Assembly (NCBI RefSeq): GCF_001921215.1
Contig: NZ_MSIF01000001.1
Location: forward strand, 434,001-498,000
Source of the DNA: Actinophytocola xinjiangensis
Lineage (GTDB): Bacteria > Actinomycetota > Actinomycetes > Mycobacteriales > Pseudonocardiaceae
DNA length: 64,000 bases
Direction: 5' to 3'
Shown in pieces: positions 1 through 9,320 of this stretch (the stretch's first letter is position 1; each line of letters starts with the position of its first letter). A program made the translations under genes and the position numbers. The notes beneath the pieces were generated by a model, which searched no databases, was not told the DNA's origin, and was given only the letters and a program-made list of their open reading frames with translations.

Positions 1-77
1 GAGTGCCTTGCCAAGCACGTCCGTCCCCTGCACTGCCCGCGAGCACTGGTGCTGACACCGATAGGAGAAGCCGGGTC

Positions 78-1778
78 ATGAAGCGGATCGCCCTTGTGCT
101 GCCCTCCAGCGACGAAAAACGGTCCTCGGCCATCTCCCAGGCCGGTGCCGAACACCTCGGACTCGGCTACATCGCCGCCTACCTGCGCCAGCACGGCTAC
201 CACGTCGACGTGTTCAACATGCAGGTGGACAACTACCTGTCCTACTGGGAGCTCGCCGAGGACGGCCCGGCCAAGTCGGTCGAGGAGACCGTGGCGCAGA
301 TCCTGCGCGGCGAGCCGGACCTGGTCGGCATGTCGATCACCGGCATCACCATCAACCAGGCGCTGCGGATGAGCTACCGGATGAAGGAGCTGCGCCCGGA
401 ACTGCCGATCATCTGGGGCGGCCACCAGGCCTTCTACAGCGCCCGCGACCTGATGGAACGCGAACCGTGTGTGGACGCCGTGGTCGCCAGCGACGGCGAG
501 ATCACCATGGTGCGGGTGATGGAGGCGCTGTCCTCGGGCGGTGACCTCGCCTCGATCACCGGCCTGTACCTGCGCACGCCCGAGGGCCGGATGCGCTACA
601 CCGGTCCTCCGCCGGAGCCAGCGCTCGACGAGCTGCCCGAGCCGGCCCGCGACACCCTGGAGGAGATGATCGCGCGCGGCCTGCACGTCACCGACGCGCG
701 GATCACCACCAGCCGGGGCTGCCCGTTCAAGTGCACGTTCTGCGTCGACCCGTCGCTGGGCTACCGGGTGAAGTGGCGGGCGCGCAGCGCGGAGCTGGTG
801 GTGGCCGAGATGAAGAACCTGGTCGACCGGTACGGCATCGAGTTCTTCTGGTTCAGCGAGGACAACTTCATCCCGTCCACCCGCCGTGGCCGCGAGCGGG
901 CCTCCCGGATCGCCGACCTGATCATGGAGTCCGGGATGCGGATCGGCTACCGGGCACTGATGCGCGCCGACGCCATCGTCGGTGAGCGGGCGCTGATCGA
1001 GAAGATGATGGACAGCGGCCTGAGCTGTGTCTACATCGGCGTCGAGTCCGGTTCGCCGCGCCGGCTGGAGTACTTCAAGAAGCAGGAGTCGCCCGAGGAG
1101 TACCGCGAGGTACTGGAGATGCTCGCCCAGACCCGGGTGGGCCTGCAGATCGGGTTCATCATGTTCGACCCGCTGACCACCTGGGAGGACCTGCGCATCG
1201 ACGGCCGGTTCCTGCACTCCATCGGCCAGATGTACCTGTACTCCAACTACTGCCAGACGCTGGACGTGTTCCCCGGCACCGAGATGTCCATGATGCTCAT
1301 CCAGCGCAGGCTGCTGGCCGCCGACTTCAGCTACGACTCGCCCTACGACGAGTACGACTGGGAGATCCCGGCGATCGGTTCGCTGGGCCGGGCCTACATG
1401 AAGGGCTACACCGAGGAGCAGATCGAGGCGGACAAGCTGTTCCAGCGGTTCGCGGTGGTCGACGTGCCGGGGATCTGGCGGCAGGTCCGCGGCGGCGAGC
1501 GGCCGGAGAGCGTGGCGCTGCGCGTGCAGGAGATCGCCGACCGCCACCTCGGCGAGCTCAACGACGCCGGCCTGCGGTTCTTCGAGGACAGCCTCGACCT
1601 GGCGTCGTCGGCCTGGGACCAGGACTCTTTCGACGCCCGCCGTAAGCAGCACCTGGAACGCACGCTGGAGATCAGGGACCGGATGTGGGAGGACCTGCGT
1701 GAGCTGCCCTCGGACATGCTCGACGAGATCACCTGTCTGCGCGGCGCGAAGGTCGGCGCCCGGTCCGAGTTCTGCTAG
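78..1778 (+). CDS. B12-binding-type radical SAM enzyme
   Basis: Predicted cobalamin-dependent radical SAM enzyme of 566 residues. The first ~140 residues resemble a B12-binding Rossmann domain (GLGYIAAYLRQHGYHV near the start, with no DxHxxG motif visible). The radical SAM core follows, with C215-x3-C219-x2-C222 (CPFKCTFC) to hold a 4Fe-4S cluster. The ATG at 78 is chosen because AGGAGAAG ends 7 nt upstream; the frame stays open back to a GTG at 3, but that stretch reads like leader. Family members do methylations, ring contractions or other radical rearrangements, and the sequence does not say which. It is followed after 9 nt by a creatininase-fold gene and then a ferredoxin, which could be its dedicated electron donor. 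The first gene of the operon may lie outside the window. Confidence 0.85.
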   Translation: MKRIALVLPSSDEKRSSAISQAGAEHLGLGYIAAYLRQHGYHVDVFNMQVDNYLSYWELAEDGPAKSVEETVAQILRGEPDLVGMSITGITINQALRMSYRMKELRPELPIIWGGHQAFYSARDLMEREPCVDAVVASDGEITMVRVMEALSSGGDLASITGLYLRTPEGRMRYTGPPPEPALDELPEPARDTLEEMIARGLHVTDARITTSRGCPFKCTFCVDPSLGYRVKWRARSAELVVAEMKNLVDRYGIEFFWFSEDNFIPSTRRGRERASRIADLIMESGMRIGYRALMRADAIVGERALIEKMMDSGLSCVYIGVESGSPRRLEYFKKQESPEEYREVLEMLAQTRVGLQIGFIMFDPLTTWEDLRIDGRFLHSIGQMYLYSNYCQTLDVFPGTEMSMMLIQRRLLAADFSYDSPYDEYDWEIPAIGSLGRAYMKGYTEEQIEADKLFQRFAVVDVPGIWRQVRGGERPESVALRVQEIADRHLGELNDAGLRFFEDSLDLASSAWDQDSFDARRKQHLERTLEIRDRMWEDLRELPSDMLDEITCLRGAKVGARSEFC

Positions 1779-1787
1779 CGGGCCGGC

Positions 1788-2576
1788 ATGCCGCTGATCG
1801 ACGAGCTGAGCACGACCGAGGTCACCGACCTGCGCGCGCGGCGCGACCCGACGGCCGTGCTGGTCACGGGTTCCTGCGAGCAGCACGGCGCGCACCTGCC
1901 GCTGGACACCGACACCTACCTGGCCACCCAGGTGGCGACGGCGGCGTGCACGGTGACCGGGGACGTGCTGCTCCCGTCGCTGCCGTTCGGGTACAACGAG
2001 AAGGAGCTGGGTTTCGCCGGCACGGTGTCGGTGCCCGCGCGCCAGTACCTCGACCTGGTCGTCGGGATCGGGGAGTCGCTGCGCCGCTCGGGCTGGCGGC
2101 GGCTGGTGATCGTCAACGGGCACGGCTGGAACAACGACCTGCTGCGGGTGGCGACCCACGTGCTCAACGAGACCGCCGGCCTGACGGCGGCGTGCTGCTC
2201 GTACTGGAGCCTGTGTGCCGACGAGGTGGCCGAACTGCGGGAGTCGCCGGTGCCGGGCGGGATGGCGCACGCGTGCGAGTTCGAGACCTCGCTGATGCTG
2301 CACCTGCGACCCGACAGCGTCCGCACGGACCTGGTGGTGGACGAGATCAGCTACCGGCGGCTGCCCTCGACCCACCACGACCTGCTGCGCAAGTCGGCCG
2401 TCTGTCTGCCGGAGGATTTCGCCGTGCTGAGCACCAGCGGGGTCATCGGCTCGCCGTCGCTGGCCACGGCGGACAAGGGAAAACTGTGGTTCGACGCCGC
2501 GTCACGCCGGCTCGGCGAGTTCCTCGTCGCCTTTCGTGAGGAATTCCCCGGGTCCGAGTTGGAGAGGACACCATGA
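1788..2576 (+). CDS. Creatininase-family amidohydrolase
   Basis: Metal-dependent amidohydrolase of the creatininase/MftE superfamily, 262 residues, close to the usual ~240-260. Family metal-binding motifs are visible: [13 protein letters not shown] (Glu, His, Asp) near residue 31, NGHGWNN near 111, and HACEFETS near 163. Relatives hydrolyse small cyclic or peptide amides; MftE trims a radical-SAM-modified peptide in mycofactocin maturation. No mycofactocin precursor, MftC or MftD is nearby, so only the principle (radical SAM product followed by amide hydrolysis) carries over. The stop overlaps the next ATG (ATGA at 2573-2576), so the ferredoxin is translationally coupled. Substrate unknown. 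Confidence 0.85.
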   Translation: MPLIDELSTTEVTDLRARRDPTAVLVTGSCEQHGAHLPLDTDTYLATQVATAACTVTGDVLLPSLPFGYNEKELGFAGTVSVPARQYLDLVVGIGESLRRSGWRRLVIVNGHGWNNDLLRVATHVLNETAGLTAACCSYWSLCADEVAELRESPVPGGMAHACEFETSLMLHLRPDSVRTDLVVDEISYRRLPSTHHDLLRKSAVCLPEDFAVLSTSGVIGSPSLATADKGKLWFDAASRRLGEFLVAFREEFPGSELERTP

Positions 2577-2935
2577 CCTGGGTGATCACCCGGTTGTGCC
2601 GGGACTGTCTCGACCTGACGTGCCTTGAGGTGTGTCCGGTGAACTGCATTGTCGAGCGTACGGGTGAACCGTCGCCGGAATGGCCCAACCAGCTCTACAT
2701 CGTGCCCAACGAGTGCATCGACTGCGGCGCGTGTGAGCCGGAATGCCCGTACGAGGCCATTTTCGAGGAGGAGTCGGTGCCGCCCGAGGTGTCCGACGAC
2801 ATCGCGCTCAACTATCGCGTCGAGGACCATCGCGACGAGTTCGCCACGCCTCCTGGTTCGAGTGACGGCACGGTTCCCTCGCCGGAGGAAGTCGTGGCGA
2901 ACAAGGTGAAATGGGGTGTTCCGGAGAACTACTGA
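2573..2935 (+). CDS. Ferredoxin, 7Fe/8Fe type
   Basis: Ferredoxin of 120 residues with two cluster-binding motifs. The first is C9-x7-C17-x3-C21-P, as in FdxA-type proteins, with extra Cys at positions 12 and 25. The second is [12 protein letters not shown] (C-x2-C-x2-C-x3-C-P). The tail (~residues 80-120) is acidic and Pro/Ser-rich, with no recognised domain. Its position directly after a radical SAM and an amidohydrolase gene, coupled by ATGA, suggests it feeds electrons to the radical SAM enzyme or to the flavoenzyme downstream. Whether the first cluster is 3Fe-4S or 4Fe-4S cannot be decided by eye. Confidence 0.9.
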   Translation: MTWVITRLCRDCLDLTCLEVCPVNCIVERTGEPSPEWPNQLYIVPNECIDCGACEPECPYEAIFEEESVPPEVSDDIALNYRVEDHRDEFATPPGSSDGTVPSPEEVVANKVKWGVPENY

Positions 2936-2943
2936 CACGGTGT

Positions 2944-2973
2944 TTGACAAGCTCCGGTCGGGTCCGGTAGTCA
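2944..2973 (+). promoter_or_regulatory. Candidate sigma-A promoter of the NRPS operon
   Basis: A consensus -35 hexamer TTGACA (2944-2949), an 18-nt spacer and TAGTCA (2968-2973) as -10. It lies in the only sizeable gap (121 nt) within the 19-kb biosynthetic locus, between the ferredoxin and the AMP ligase. It would drive the coupled run from 3057 to 19105. Seen by eye only; the start site is not proven. Confidence 0.5.
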
Positions 2974-3056
2974 TGGTGCAGGTCGTGTGCGAGCGCGCGC
3001 CGATCCGGGGACGACGCGGGGGTTTCCGTATGTCACGAAGTCCGATGTAGACAATC

Positions 3057-4547
3057 GTGCTGGTAACCTCGGAGCCGCGCACGATCCTGTCGGCGTTGGC
3101 CTCCCGCGACCCCGACGGTCCGGCTCTGGTCGACGCCGCCGGCACGGTCAGCCGTGCCGAACTGGCCGCCCTGGCCACGACCACCGCCGCCTGGCTGACC
3201 CGCCGGGGCGTGCGTCCCGGCGACCGGGTCCTGGTGCGGGCCGGCGCCCACCGCACGACCGTCGCCGCGCTGTTCGGCTGCCTGCGGGCCGGCGCGGTGT
3301 TCGTCCCCTACGCCACCGACACCACCGGCTACCAACTCGCGCACCTGGTGGCCGACGCCGACCCGGCGCTGCTGCTCACCGACGACCCCTCCGATCTGGA
3401 CAACGTTCCCGGCGTCGGAGCCGTTCCCGGTGCCCTGGTCGACGAACTCCGTGCCGCGGAGCCTGTTTCCGAGGCGCCCGACCCGCCGGTCGGGCCCGAT
3501 GACCTGGCGCTGCTGCTGTACACCTCGGGCAGTACCGCGCGACCCAAGGCGGTGGCCTGCACCCATGGCCAGGTCGCGTTCGCCGCGCGGGCCGTGGCGG
3601 CCAGGGTGCGCTACCGCGCCGAGGACGTCGTGCTGTGCCGGCTGCCGCTGTCGTTCGACTACGGCCTCTACCAGACGTTCCTGACCTTCCAGGCCGGCGG
3701 GACGCTGGTACTGGCCGACGCCACCCGCGACGCCCGGTTCCTGGTGGACCTCGCGGCCACCGGCGTGACCGTGCTGCCGCTGGTGCCCTCGCTCGCGACC
3801 ATGCTGCTGCGGCTGGCCACCCGCCGCGCCACGCCCGCGCTGACCTCGCCGCGCCTGGTGACCAGCACCGGCGAACACCTTCCGGCGGCGACGATCGCCG
3901 GGCTGCGGCGGGTGTTCCCGCGCGCCGGCGTGCAGATCATGTTCGGTACCACCGAGTGCAAGCGGATCACCGTGCACGAGGTGGACGGTGACCGGGACCG
4001 CCCCGGCTCGGTCGGCCGCCCGCTGCCCGGCACCAGCGTGCACATCCTCGACGACCAGGGCCGGGAGGTGCCGGCCGGCCGGTCGGGGCAGATCGCCGTG
4101 CGCGGCCCGCACCTGATGGCCGGCTACTGGCGCGCGCCCGAGCAGACGGCGGCGCGCTACCGCCGCGACGCCGGCGGCGGGCGGACGCTGCTCACCGGCG
4201 ACCACGGCCACCTCGACGCCGAGGGCTACCTGTACTTCGACGGCCGCCGCGACCACCTGTTCAAGCTGCGCGGTGTCCGCACGTCCACGGTGGAGATCGA
4301 GGACGCGGCCGGCCGCGTCCCCGGCGTCGACCAGGCCGTGGTCCTGCCACCGGACCAGAACCGGGAGGCGGTGCTGGTGGTGGTCGCCTCCGCCGGGCCG
4401 GAGCAGGTCCTGGCCGGGTTGCGCGCGTTGCTCGGCCCGGCCCGCACCCCGGCCACCTGCCGGGTCGTCGCGGCGATGCCGTTGACCGCCAACGGCAAGG
4501 TCGACCGGCGGGCACTGGGCCGGCTCGTGGACGGTGGTCGGTCGTGA
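3057..4547 (+). CDS. Free-standing acyl/aminoacyl-AMP ligase
   Basis: ANL-superfamily adenylating enzyme, 496 residues, with no fused carrier protein. Visible motifs: LLLYTSGSTARPKAV (A3, ~157-171), MFGTTECKR (A5 region, ~299), TGDHGH (A7, ~381) and LTANGKVDR (A10, ~477, with the catalytic Lys). The LPLSFDYGLYQ stretch is typical of discrete AMP ligases rather than modular NRPS A domains, so an eight-residue amino-acid code should not be read from it with confidence. The GTG at 3057 is the first in-frame start and lacks a clear ribosome-binding site. It overlaps the next gene by 4 bp (GTGA). It may activate an acyl or amino acid that the neighbouring flavoenzyme oxidises, but no partner carrier protein is encoded here. 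Confidence 0.85.
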   Translation: MLVTSEPRTILSALASRDPDGPALVDAAGTVSRAELAALATTTAAWLTRRGVRPGDRVLVRAGAHRTTVAALFGCLRAGAVFVPYATDTTGYQLAHLVADADPALLLTDDPSDLDNVPGVGAVPGALVDELRAAEPVSEAPDPPVGPDDLALLLYTSGSTARPKAVACTHGQVAFAARAVAARVRYRAEDVVLCRLPLSFDYGLYQTFLTFQAGGTLVLADATRDARFLVDLAATGVTVLPLVPSLATMLLRLATRRATPALTSPRLVTSTGEHLPAATIAGLRRVFPRAGVQIMFGTTECKRITVHEVDGDRDRPGSVGRPLPGTSVHILDDQGREVPAGRSGQIAVRGPHLMAGYWRAPEQTAARYRRDAGGGRTLLTGDHGHLDAEGYLYFDGRRDHLFKLRGVRTSTVEIEDAAGRVPGVDQAVVLPPDQNREAVLVVVASAGPEQVLAGLRALLGPARTPATCRVVAAMPLTANGKVDRRALGRLVDGGRS

Positions 4548-5710
4548 GCACGGACACGAGTGCCCGGGTGGCCGCCGTGCTGCCGGTGCTGCACGCGCAC
4601 GCCGGGGAGATCGACGAGCACGCCACGTTCCCCACCGCCGGACTCGACGCCCTGGCGCGCCAGGGCCTGCTCGGGCTGCTGGTCCCGGCCGAGCACGGCG
4701 GCCTCGGCGGCGACCTCACCGACCTGGTGGCGGTCGCCGCAGACCTGGCCGCCGGCTGCATGTCGACCGCGCTGGTGTGGGCGATGCACTGCCAGCAGAC
4801 CGACTCCCTGGTCCGGTTCGCCACCCCGTGGCTGGCCGGCCACGTGCTGCCCAGGATCGCCGCCGGCGAGGTCTACCTGGCATCGGTCACCACCGAGCCC
4901 GGCAAGGGCGGGCACCTGCTGACCGGGGTCGCGCCGCTGGAACGGACCGGCGACCTGCTGCGGCTGGACCGCGACGCCCCGGTCGTCACCGGCGGCCTGC
5001 ACGCCACCGGGTTCCTGATCACCATGCGCGCCTCGGACGAGGCGACCGCCAACCAGCTCAGCCTGGTCTACGCCGACCGCGACCAGCTCGACCTGACCCG
5101 CGCCACGGACTGGGACACCCTGGGCATGCGCGGCACCGAGAGCGTCGGGCTGAGGATCTCCGGGGCGGTCCCGGCGCACCAGGTCGTCGGCGAGCCGGGC
5201 GGGTTCCGCACGGTGGCGGTGGAGAGCATGGGGCCGGTCGGACACCTGGCGTGGGCGGCGTGCTGGCTGGGCACCGCGCGCGGCGCGTTCGCCGACCTGG
5301 TGTCCTGGCTGCGGTCGGACAGGCGTTCCCGGAGCATCGACCTGTCCTCGGACCTGGTGGCCGAGCGGCTGGCCCGCATCCGGATGGACCTCGAACTCGT
5401 CTCCGGCTACCTGCACCGGGTCACCGGCGAGATCACCGCCCTGCGCGCGGCGGGGGAGTCCCTGTCCGGGACCGACACCCAGATCCACCTCAACACCCTG
5501 AAGGTCACCTCGGCCGAGCTGACCTTCCGCGCGGTCGACCGCATGGTCGGGCTGGCCGGCCTGACCGCCGGGTATCGCCGCGACTCGCCGCTGGCCCTGG
5601 AACGCCGCTTCCGCGACCTGCGTTCCGCCAGCCTCAACTACGCCGACGACCGGCTGCTCACCTCGACCGGCGCGCTGACCGTGCTGGACCGCGCCGTGCG
5701 GCTCGCATGA
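4544..5710 (+). CDS. Acyl-CoA-dehydrogenase-fold flavoenzyme
   Basis: Flavin-dependent protein of the acyl-CoA dehydrogenase superfamily, 388 residues (normal length). N-terminal helical domain with GLLGLLVPAEHGGLGGD; middle beta domain with SVTTEPGKGG and DTLGMRGTES; C-terminal helical bundle. The C-terminal end lacks the YEGTSEI-type stretch that carries the catalytic Glu in ordinary fatty-acid enzymes (present in the unrelated paralogue at 62501-63724). It may therefore be a carrier-bound-substrate oxidase or a flavin hydroxylase of the same fold. It is coupled to the AMP ligase upstream, a pairing also seen in pathways that desaturate a carrier-bound amino acid. Its stop overlaps a possible ATG of the ABC transporter at 5707. 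Confidence 0.8.
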   Translation: MSTDTSARVAAVLPVLHAHAGEIDEHATFPTAGLDALARQGLLGLLVPAEHGGLGGDLTDLVAVAADLAAGCMSTALVWAMHCQQTDSLVRFATPWLAGHVLPRIAAGEVYLASVTTEPGKGGHLLTGVAPLERTGDLLRLDRDAPVVTGGLHATGFLITMRASDEATANQLSLVYADRDQLDLTRATDWDTLGMRGTESVGLRISGAVPAHQVVGEPGGFRTVAVESMGPVGHLAWAACWLGTARGAFADLVSWLRSDRRSRSIDLSSDLVAERLARIRMDLELVSGYLHRVTGEITALRAAGESLSGTDTQIHLNTLKVTSAELTFRAVDRMVGLAGLTAGYRRDSPLALERRFRDLRSASLNYADDRLLTSTGALTVLDRAVRLA

Positions 5711-5727
5711 CCGACGGGAGAGGGCCG

Positions 5728-7539
5728 ATGCCGGCTCGGCTGACGGAGTTCCTGGCGCGCCGGCGCCGGCTGCTGGCGCTGCTGGTCCACGCCGGCCCCG
5801 GCCCGCTCGCGGGGCTGCTGGCCGCCCACCTGGTGACCGCCCTGGCCGCGGCCGCCACGTCGGTGGCCACCGGCTGGCTGCTCACCGGCGCCCTGGCGAG
5901 CTCCGCGGTCGGCGAGATCCTGCTGCCGCTGGGGCTGGTGGCGGTGCTGGTGCTCGCCGGCCAGTGCGTCGAGATCGCCAGGGAACCGCTGGACCTGTTG
6001 GCGGCACGCCGGATCGACGGCGCGCTGCGGTCGGCGGTCCGGGACCGGGTGGCGCGGCCGAGCGGGATCGCGCACCTGGAGGACCTCGACCACGCCACCG
6101 ACGTCGCGCGGGTGTCGGAACTGGGTGGCTGGCGGACCAGGACCCCGGGCACCGGTGCGGTCGGCCAGCTCCTGCTGCTGGGCCGGTTGACCAGCGCGGT
6201 GCTGTGCGCGGTGGTCCTGGCCTGGTTCGCGCCGCTGCTGGCGGTGTGGCTGCTCGCCGTCACCCTGGTGATGCGGGCCGGTATCCGCCGGCACTGGGTG
6301 CGGCTGAGCCGGACCTGGGACGAGCACGCCGGCGCCCGGCGGCGGGCGGAGTACTGGGCCGACACGCTCACCGAGTCGCCCGCCGGCAAGGAGGTGCGGC
6401 TGTTCGGCCTCGGTCCCTGGCTGACCGAGCGGTACCGCGAGCAGGCGCGCGGCTGGCTGACCGAGATCTGGCGCGACCGCCGGGGAATCCTGCGCCGCCA
6501 GTGGTGGACGTTCCTGCTGGCACTGGCCGCCGGGTTCGCCGCCCTGTACGTGCCGGGCGCGGCGCTGGCCGCCGGGACAGTGGACTTCGGCGGGCTGATC
6601 ACGATGGTGCTCGCCGCGTGGGGCGTGTTCGCGGCCGGCGCCATGGGCCACGAGGCCTTCGACATCGAGTACGCCCTCGGCGCGCTGCGTGCCCTGGACC
6701 GGCTCGACCGGCACGTCGCCGTGCGGGCCGGCGGCGACCGGCCGGCGCCGGACTCCCCGGTGCGCCTGCGGTTCGAGCGTGTCGGGTTCCACTACCCCGG
6801 CGGTGACCGGCCGGTGCTCGACGGGCTGGACCTGGACATCGGCCCGGCGGAGGTACTGGCGGTCGTCGGCCGCAACGGCGCCGGCAAGACCACGATGATC
6901 AAGCTGTTGACCGGGTTGCACGAGCCGACCGGCGGGCGGATCACCCTCGACGGCACCGACCTCGCCGACGTCGACCTGACGTCCTGGCGTCGCCGGGTCA
7001 CGGCCGTGTTCCAGGACTTCGTGCACTACCCGCTGACCGTGCGGGAGAACGTCGCGCTCGGCGCGCCCGAGGCCGGCGCGGACGACGGTCCGATCCTGGC
7101 GGCGGTGGCCGCCGCCGGGGCCACCGGCCTCGTCGACCGGCTGCCCGACGGCCTGGACACCCTGCTCACCCGCGAACACTCCGGCGGGGTCGACCTGTCC
7201 GGCGGGCAGTGGCAGCGGATCGCGATCGCCCGGGCGCTGTTCGCGGTGGCCAACGGCCGGCAGGTGCTGATCCTGGACGAGCCGACCGCGCACCTGGACG
7301 TCCGCGCCGAGGCGGAGTTCTACGACCGGGTCATCTCGGCGGTGTCCGGGGTGACCGTCGTCCTGATCTCCCACCGGCTCTCGACCGTGCGCCGCGCCGA
7401 CCGGATCGTCGTGCTGGACAACGGCCGGGTCAGCGAGTCGGGAAACCACGGCGAGCTGATGGACCACGGCGGCGAGTACGCCGGGCTGTACCGGTTGCAG
7501 GCCGGGCGGTTCGCCGAGGACACCGAGGGGGCGGCGTGA
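5728..7539 (+). CDS. ABC exporter half-transporter (TMD-NBD) 1
   Basis: Fused membrane/ATPase half-transporter of about 603 residues. Several hydrophobic helices fill residues ~20-320. The ATPase carries Walker A GRNGAGKTT (~381), signature LSGGQWQRIAIAR (~490), Walker B VLILDEPTAHLD and the H-loop LISHRLST, all canonical. The start is set at ATG 5728 because GGGAGAGGG lies just upstream; an ATG at 5707 overlapping the previous stop (ATGA) is the alternative. It overlaps the next half-transporter by 4 bp, so the two probably form a heterodimer. The likely job is export of the NRPS product, or self-protection. Confidence 0.9.
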   Translation: MPARLTEFLARRRRLLALLVHAGPGPLAGLLAAHLVTALAAAATSVATGWLLTGALASSAVGEILLPLGLVAVLVLAGQCVEIAREPLDLLAARRIDGALRSAVRDRVARPSGIAHLEDLDHATDVARVSELGGWRTRTPGTGAVGQLLLLGRLTSAVLCAVVLAWFAPLLAVWLLAVTLVMRAGIRRHWVRLSRTWDEHAGARRRAEYWADTLTESPAGKEVRLFGLGPWLTERYREQARGWLTEIWRDRRGILRRQWWTFLLALAAGFAALYVPGAALAAGTVDFGGLITMVLAAWGVFAAGAMGHEAFDIEYALGALRALDRLDRHVAVRAGGDRPAPDSPVRLRFERVGFHYPGGDRPVLDGLDLDIGPAEVLAVVGRNGAGKTTMIKLLTGLHEPTGGRITLDGTDLADVDLTSWRRRVTAVFQDFVHYPLTVRENVALGAPEAGADDGPILAAVAAAGATGLVDRLPDGLDTLLTREHSGGVDLSGGQWQRIAIARALFAVANGRQVLILDEPTAHLDVRAEAEFYDRVISAVSGVTVVLISHRLSTVRRADRIVVLDNGRVSESGNHGELMDHGGEYAGLYRLQAGRFAEDTEGAA

Positions 7540-9320
7540 GGCGCGGCGGGGTGATCGGCGGGATGCTGCGGCTGGCGTACACGGCCGACCCCAGGGCGAC
7601 GGTGACCGCGCTGGTACTGGCGTCGGTCAACGCCTTCGCCGTCGCCGGGACGGGGCTGAGCGTGCGGGCGGTGGCCAACTCGACCGGGTCCGGCGGGCTG
7701 GTGCTGGCGGCGGGGATCGGCGCGCTGGCCTACGGGCTGATCGCCGCGGTGGGGCGGGTGCAGCACAACCTCCAGGTCGACCTCAAGGAGCGGGTGGACA
7801 TCGTGCTCTCCGCGCGCCTGTTCACCCTGACCTCGCGGATCCCGACGCTCCAGCACCTGGAGCGCACGGAGTTCCTCGACCGGCTGCGCCAGCTGCGCAC
7901 CAGCACCGAGACCCTGGCCGGCGCCTGCTGGGCGGCGGCCGCCGCGGTGTCCTCACTGGTCAGCCTGGGGCTGAGCGTGTGGCTGCTGGCCAGCGTGCAC
8001 CCGGCGCTGGGCCTGTTGGTGCTGCTGGCGGTGCCGCCGCTGGTGTTCTCCCGGCGCGCCACGGCGATCCTCGGCCGGGCCAGGGACGCGACCGCCGACG
8101 CCGACCGGCGCGAGGACCACCTGCACCGGCTGGGCACCCGGGCCGAGGCGGCGAAGGAACTGCGGATCAGCGGCAGCGACCGGACCGTCGACGCGCGGGC
8201 CGGCGCCTACTGGGACACCGTCACCGCCGGCCTGGTCCGGGGTCAGCGCCGGGCCGCGCTGTGGAAAGCCGCCGGCTGGGCCTGTTTCGCCGTCGGTTAC
8301 CTGGCGGCGCTGGCGTTCGTCGCGTACCTGGTCGCCCGGGGCGGCGCCGGTGCGGGCGACCTGCTGATGGTGGCCAGCCTGTCCGGCTACCTGCGCGCCC
8401 AGCTCCAGGACACGGTCTCCGGCGCGACCGAGCTGGCCGAGGGCCGGCACACCATGGGCCACCTGCGCTGGCTGGAGCGGCACGGGGCCGACGCCCGGCA
8501 CCCCGGCACCGAGCGGCCGCCGGACCGGCTGGCCGACGGGATCACGGTGCGCGGCGTCGACTTCACCTACCCGGGCACCGACGTGCCGGTGATGTCCGGC
8601 GTGGACCTGCACCTGCCGGCCGGCGCGGCGGTGGCGGTCGTCGGGACCAACGGCGCCGGCAAGACCACCTTGGTGAAGCTGCTGACCGGCATGTACGAAC
8701 CGACGGCCGGCGAGATCCTGGTCGACGGTGTTCCGTTGCGGCGACTGGACCTCGACCGGTGGCGGAGCCGGGTCAGCGCCGCGTTCCAGGACTTCAGCAG
8801 GTTCCAGGTACGCGCCGGGCACGCGGTCGGAATCGGCGACCTGCCGCGCGCACACGACCGGGAGGCGGTCGCCTCGGCGATCGAGCGGGCCGACGCCGGT
8901 CCGGTCATCGACCGCCTTCCCTCCGGTGTGGACAGCCAGCTCGGGTCGGTGTTCGGCGGCGCGGAGCTGTCCCACGGCCAGTGGCAGCGGCTGGCGCTCG
9001 GCCGGGCGGTGATGCGCCGAGACCCGCTGCTCGCGGTGCTCGACGAGCCGACCGCCGCGCTCGACCCCCAGGCCGAGCACGACCTCTACGAGCGGTTCGT
9101 CGGCGCCGGCCGCGACGGGCGGGCCGCCACCGGCGCGATCACCCTGCTGGTGTCCCACCGGTTCTCCACGGTGCGGATGGCCGACCTGATCGTCGTGCTG
9201 TCCCACGGGCGGGTCGTCGAGCACGGCACGCACGCCGAGCTGATGGCGCTGGGCGGCCAGTACGCCGACCTGTACGGCACCCAGAGCGCCGCGTACGCCA
9301 CCGGCCGGGACGGCTCGTGA
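7536..9320 (+). CDS. ABC exporter half-transporter (TMD-NBD) 2
   Basis: Second half-transporter, 594 residues, starting at a GTG that overlaps the previous stop. Membrane helices lie at ~15-300. ATPase motifs: Walker A GTNGAGKTT, Walker B LLAVLDEPTAALD and H-loop LVSHRFST. The signature motif is LSHGQ instead of LSGGQ, while partner 1 keeps the consensus. Heterodimeric exporters often carry one degenerate site, so the pair is probably asymmetric. It overlaps the condensation-domain gene by 4 bp (GTGA at 9317-9320). Confidence 0.9.
   Translation: MRRGGVIGGMLRLAYTADPRATVTALVLASVNAFAVAGTGLSVRAVANSTGSGGLVLAAGIGALAYGLIAAVGRVQHNLQVDLKERVDIVLSARLFTLTSRIPTLQHLERTEFLDRLRQLRTSTETLAGACWAAAAAVSSLVSLGLSVWLLASVHPALGLLVLLAVPPLVFSRRATAILGRARDATADADRREDHLHRLGTRAEAAKELRISGSDRTVDARAGAYWDTVTAGLVRGQRRAALWKAAGWACFAVGYLAALAFVAYLVARGGAGAGDLLMVASLSGYLRAQLQDTVSGATELAEGRHTMGHLRWLERHGADARHPGTERPPDRLADGITVRGVDFTYPGTDVPVMSGVDLHLPAGAAVAVVGTNGAGKTTLVKLLTGMYEPTAGEILVDGVPLRRLDLDRWRSRVSAAFQDFSRFQVRAGHAVGIGDLPRAHDREAVASAIERADAGPVIDRLPSGVDSQLGSVFGGAELSHGQWQRLALGRAVMRRDPLLAVLDEPTAALDPQAEHDLYERFVGAGRDGRAATGAITLLVSHRFSTVRMADLIVVLSHGRVVEHGTHAELMALGGQYADLYGTQSAAYATGRDGS

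Noticed and set aside
1788-2576. Mycofactocin gene mftE
   Set aside because: No MftA precursor, MftB, MftC or MftD genes; the neighbouring radical SAM protein is of the B12-binding type, not MftC.
3057-5710. Pyrrole-type pathway (prolyl-AMP ligase plus prolyl-carrier dehydrogenase)
   Set aside because: No discrete carrier protein, the ligase pocket region does not look like the proline type, and the flavoenzyme lacks a clear catalytic Glu motif.
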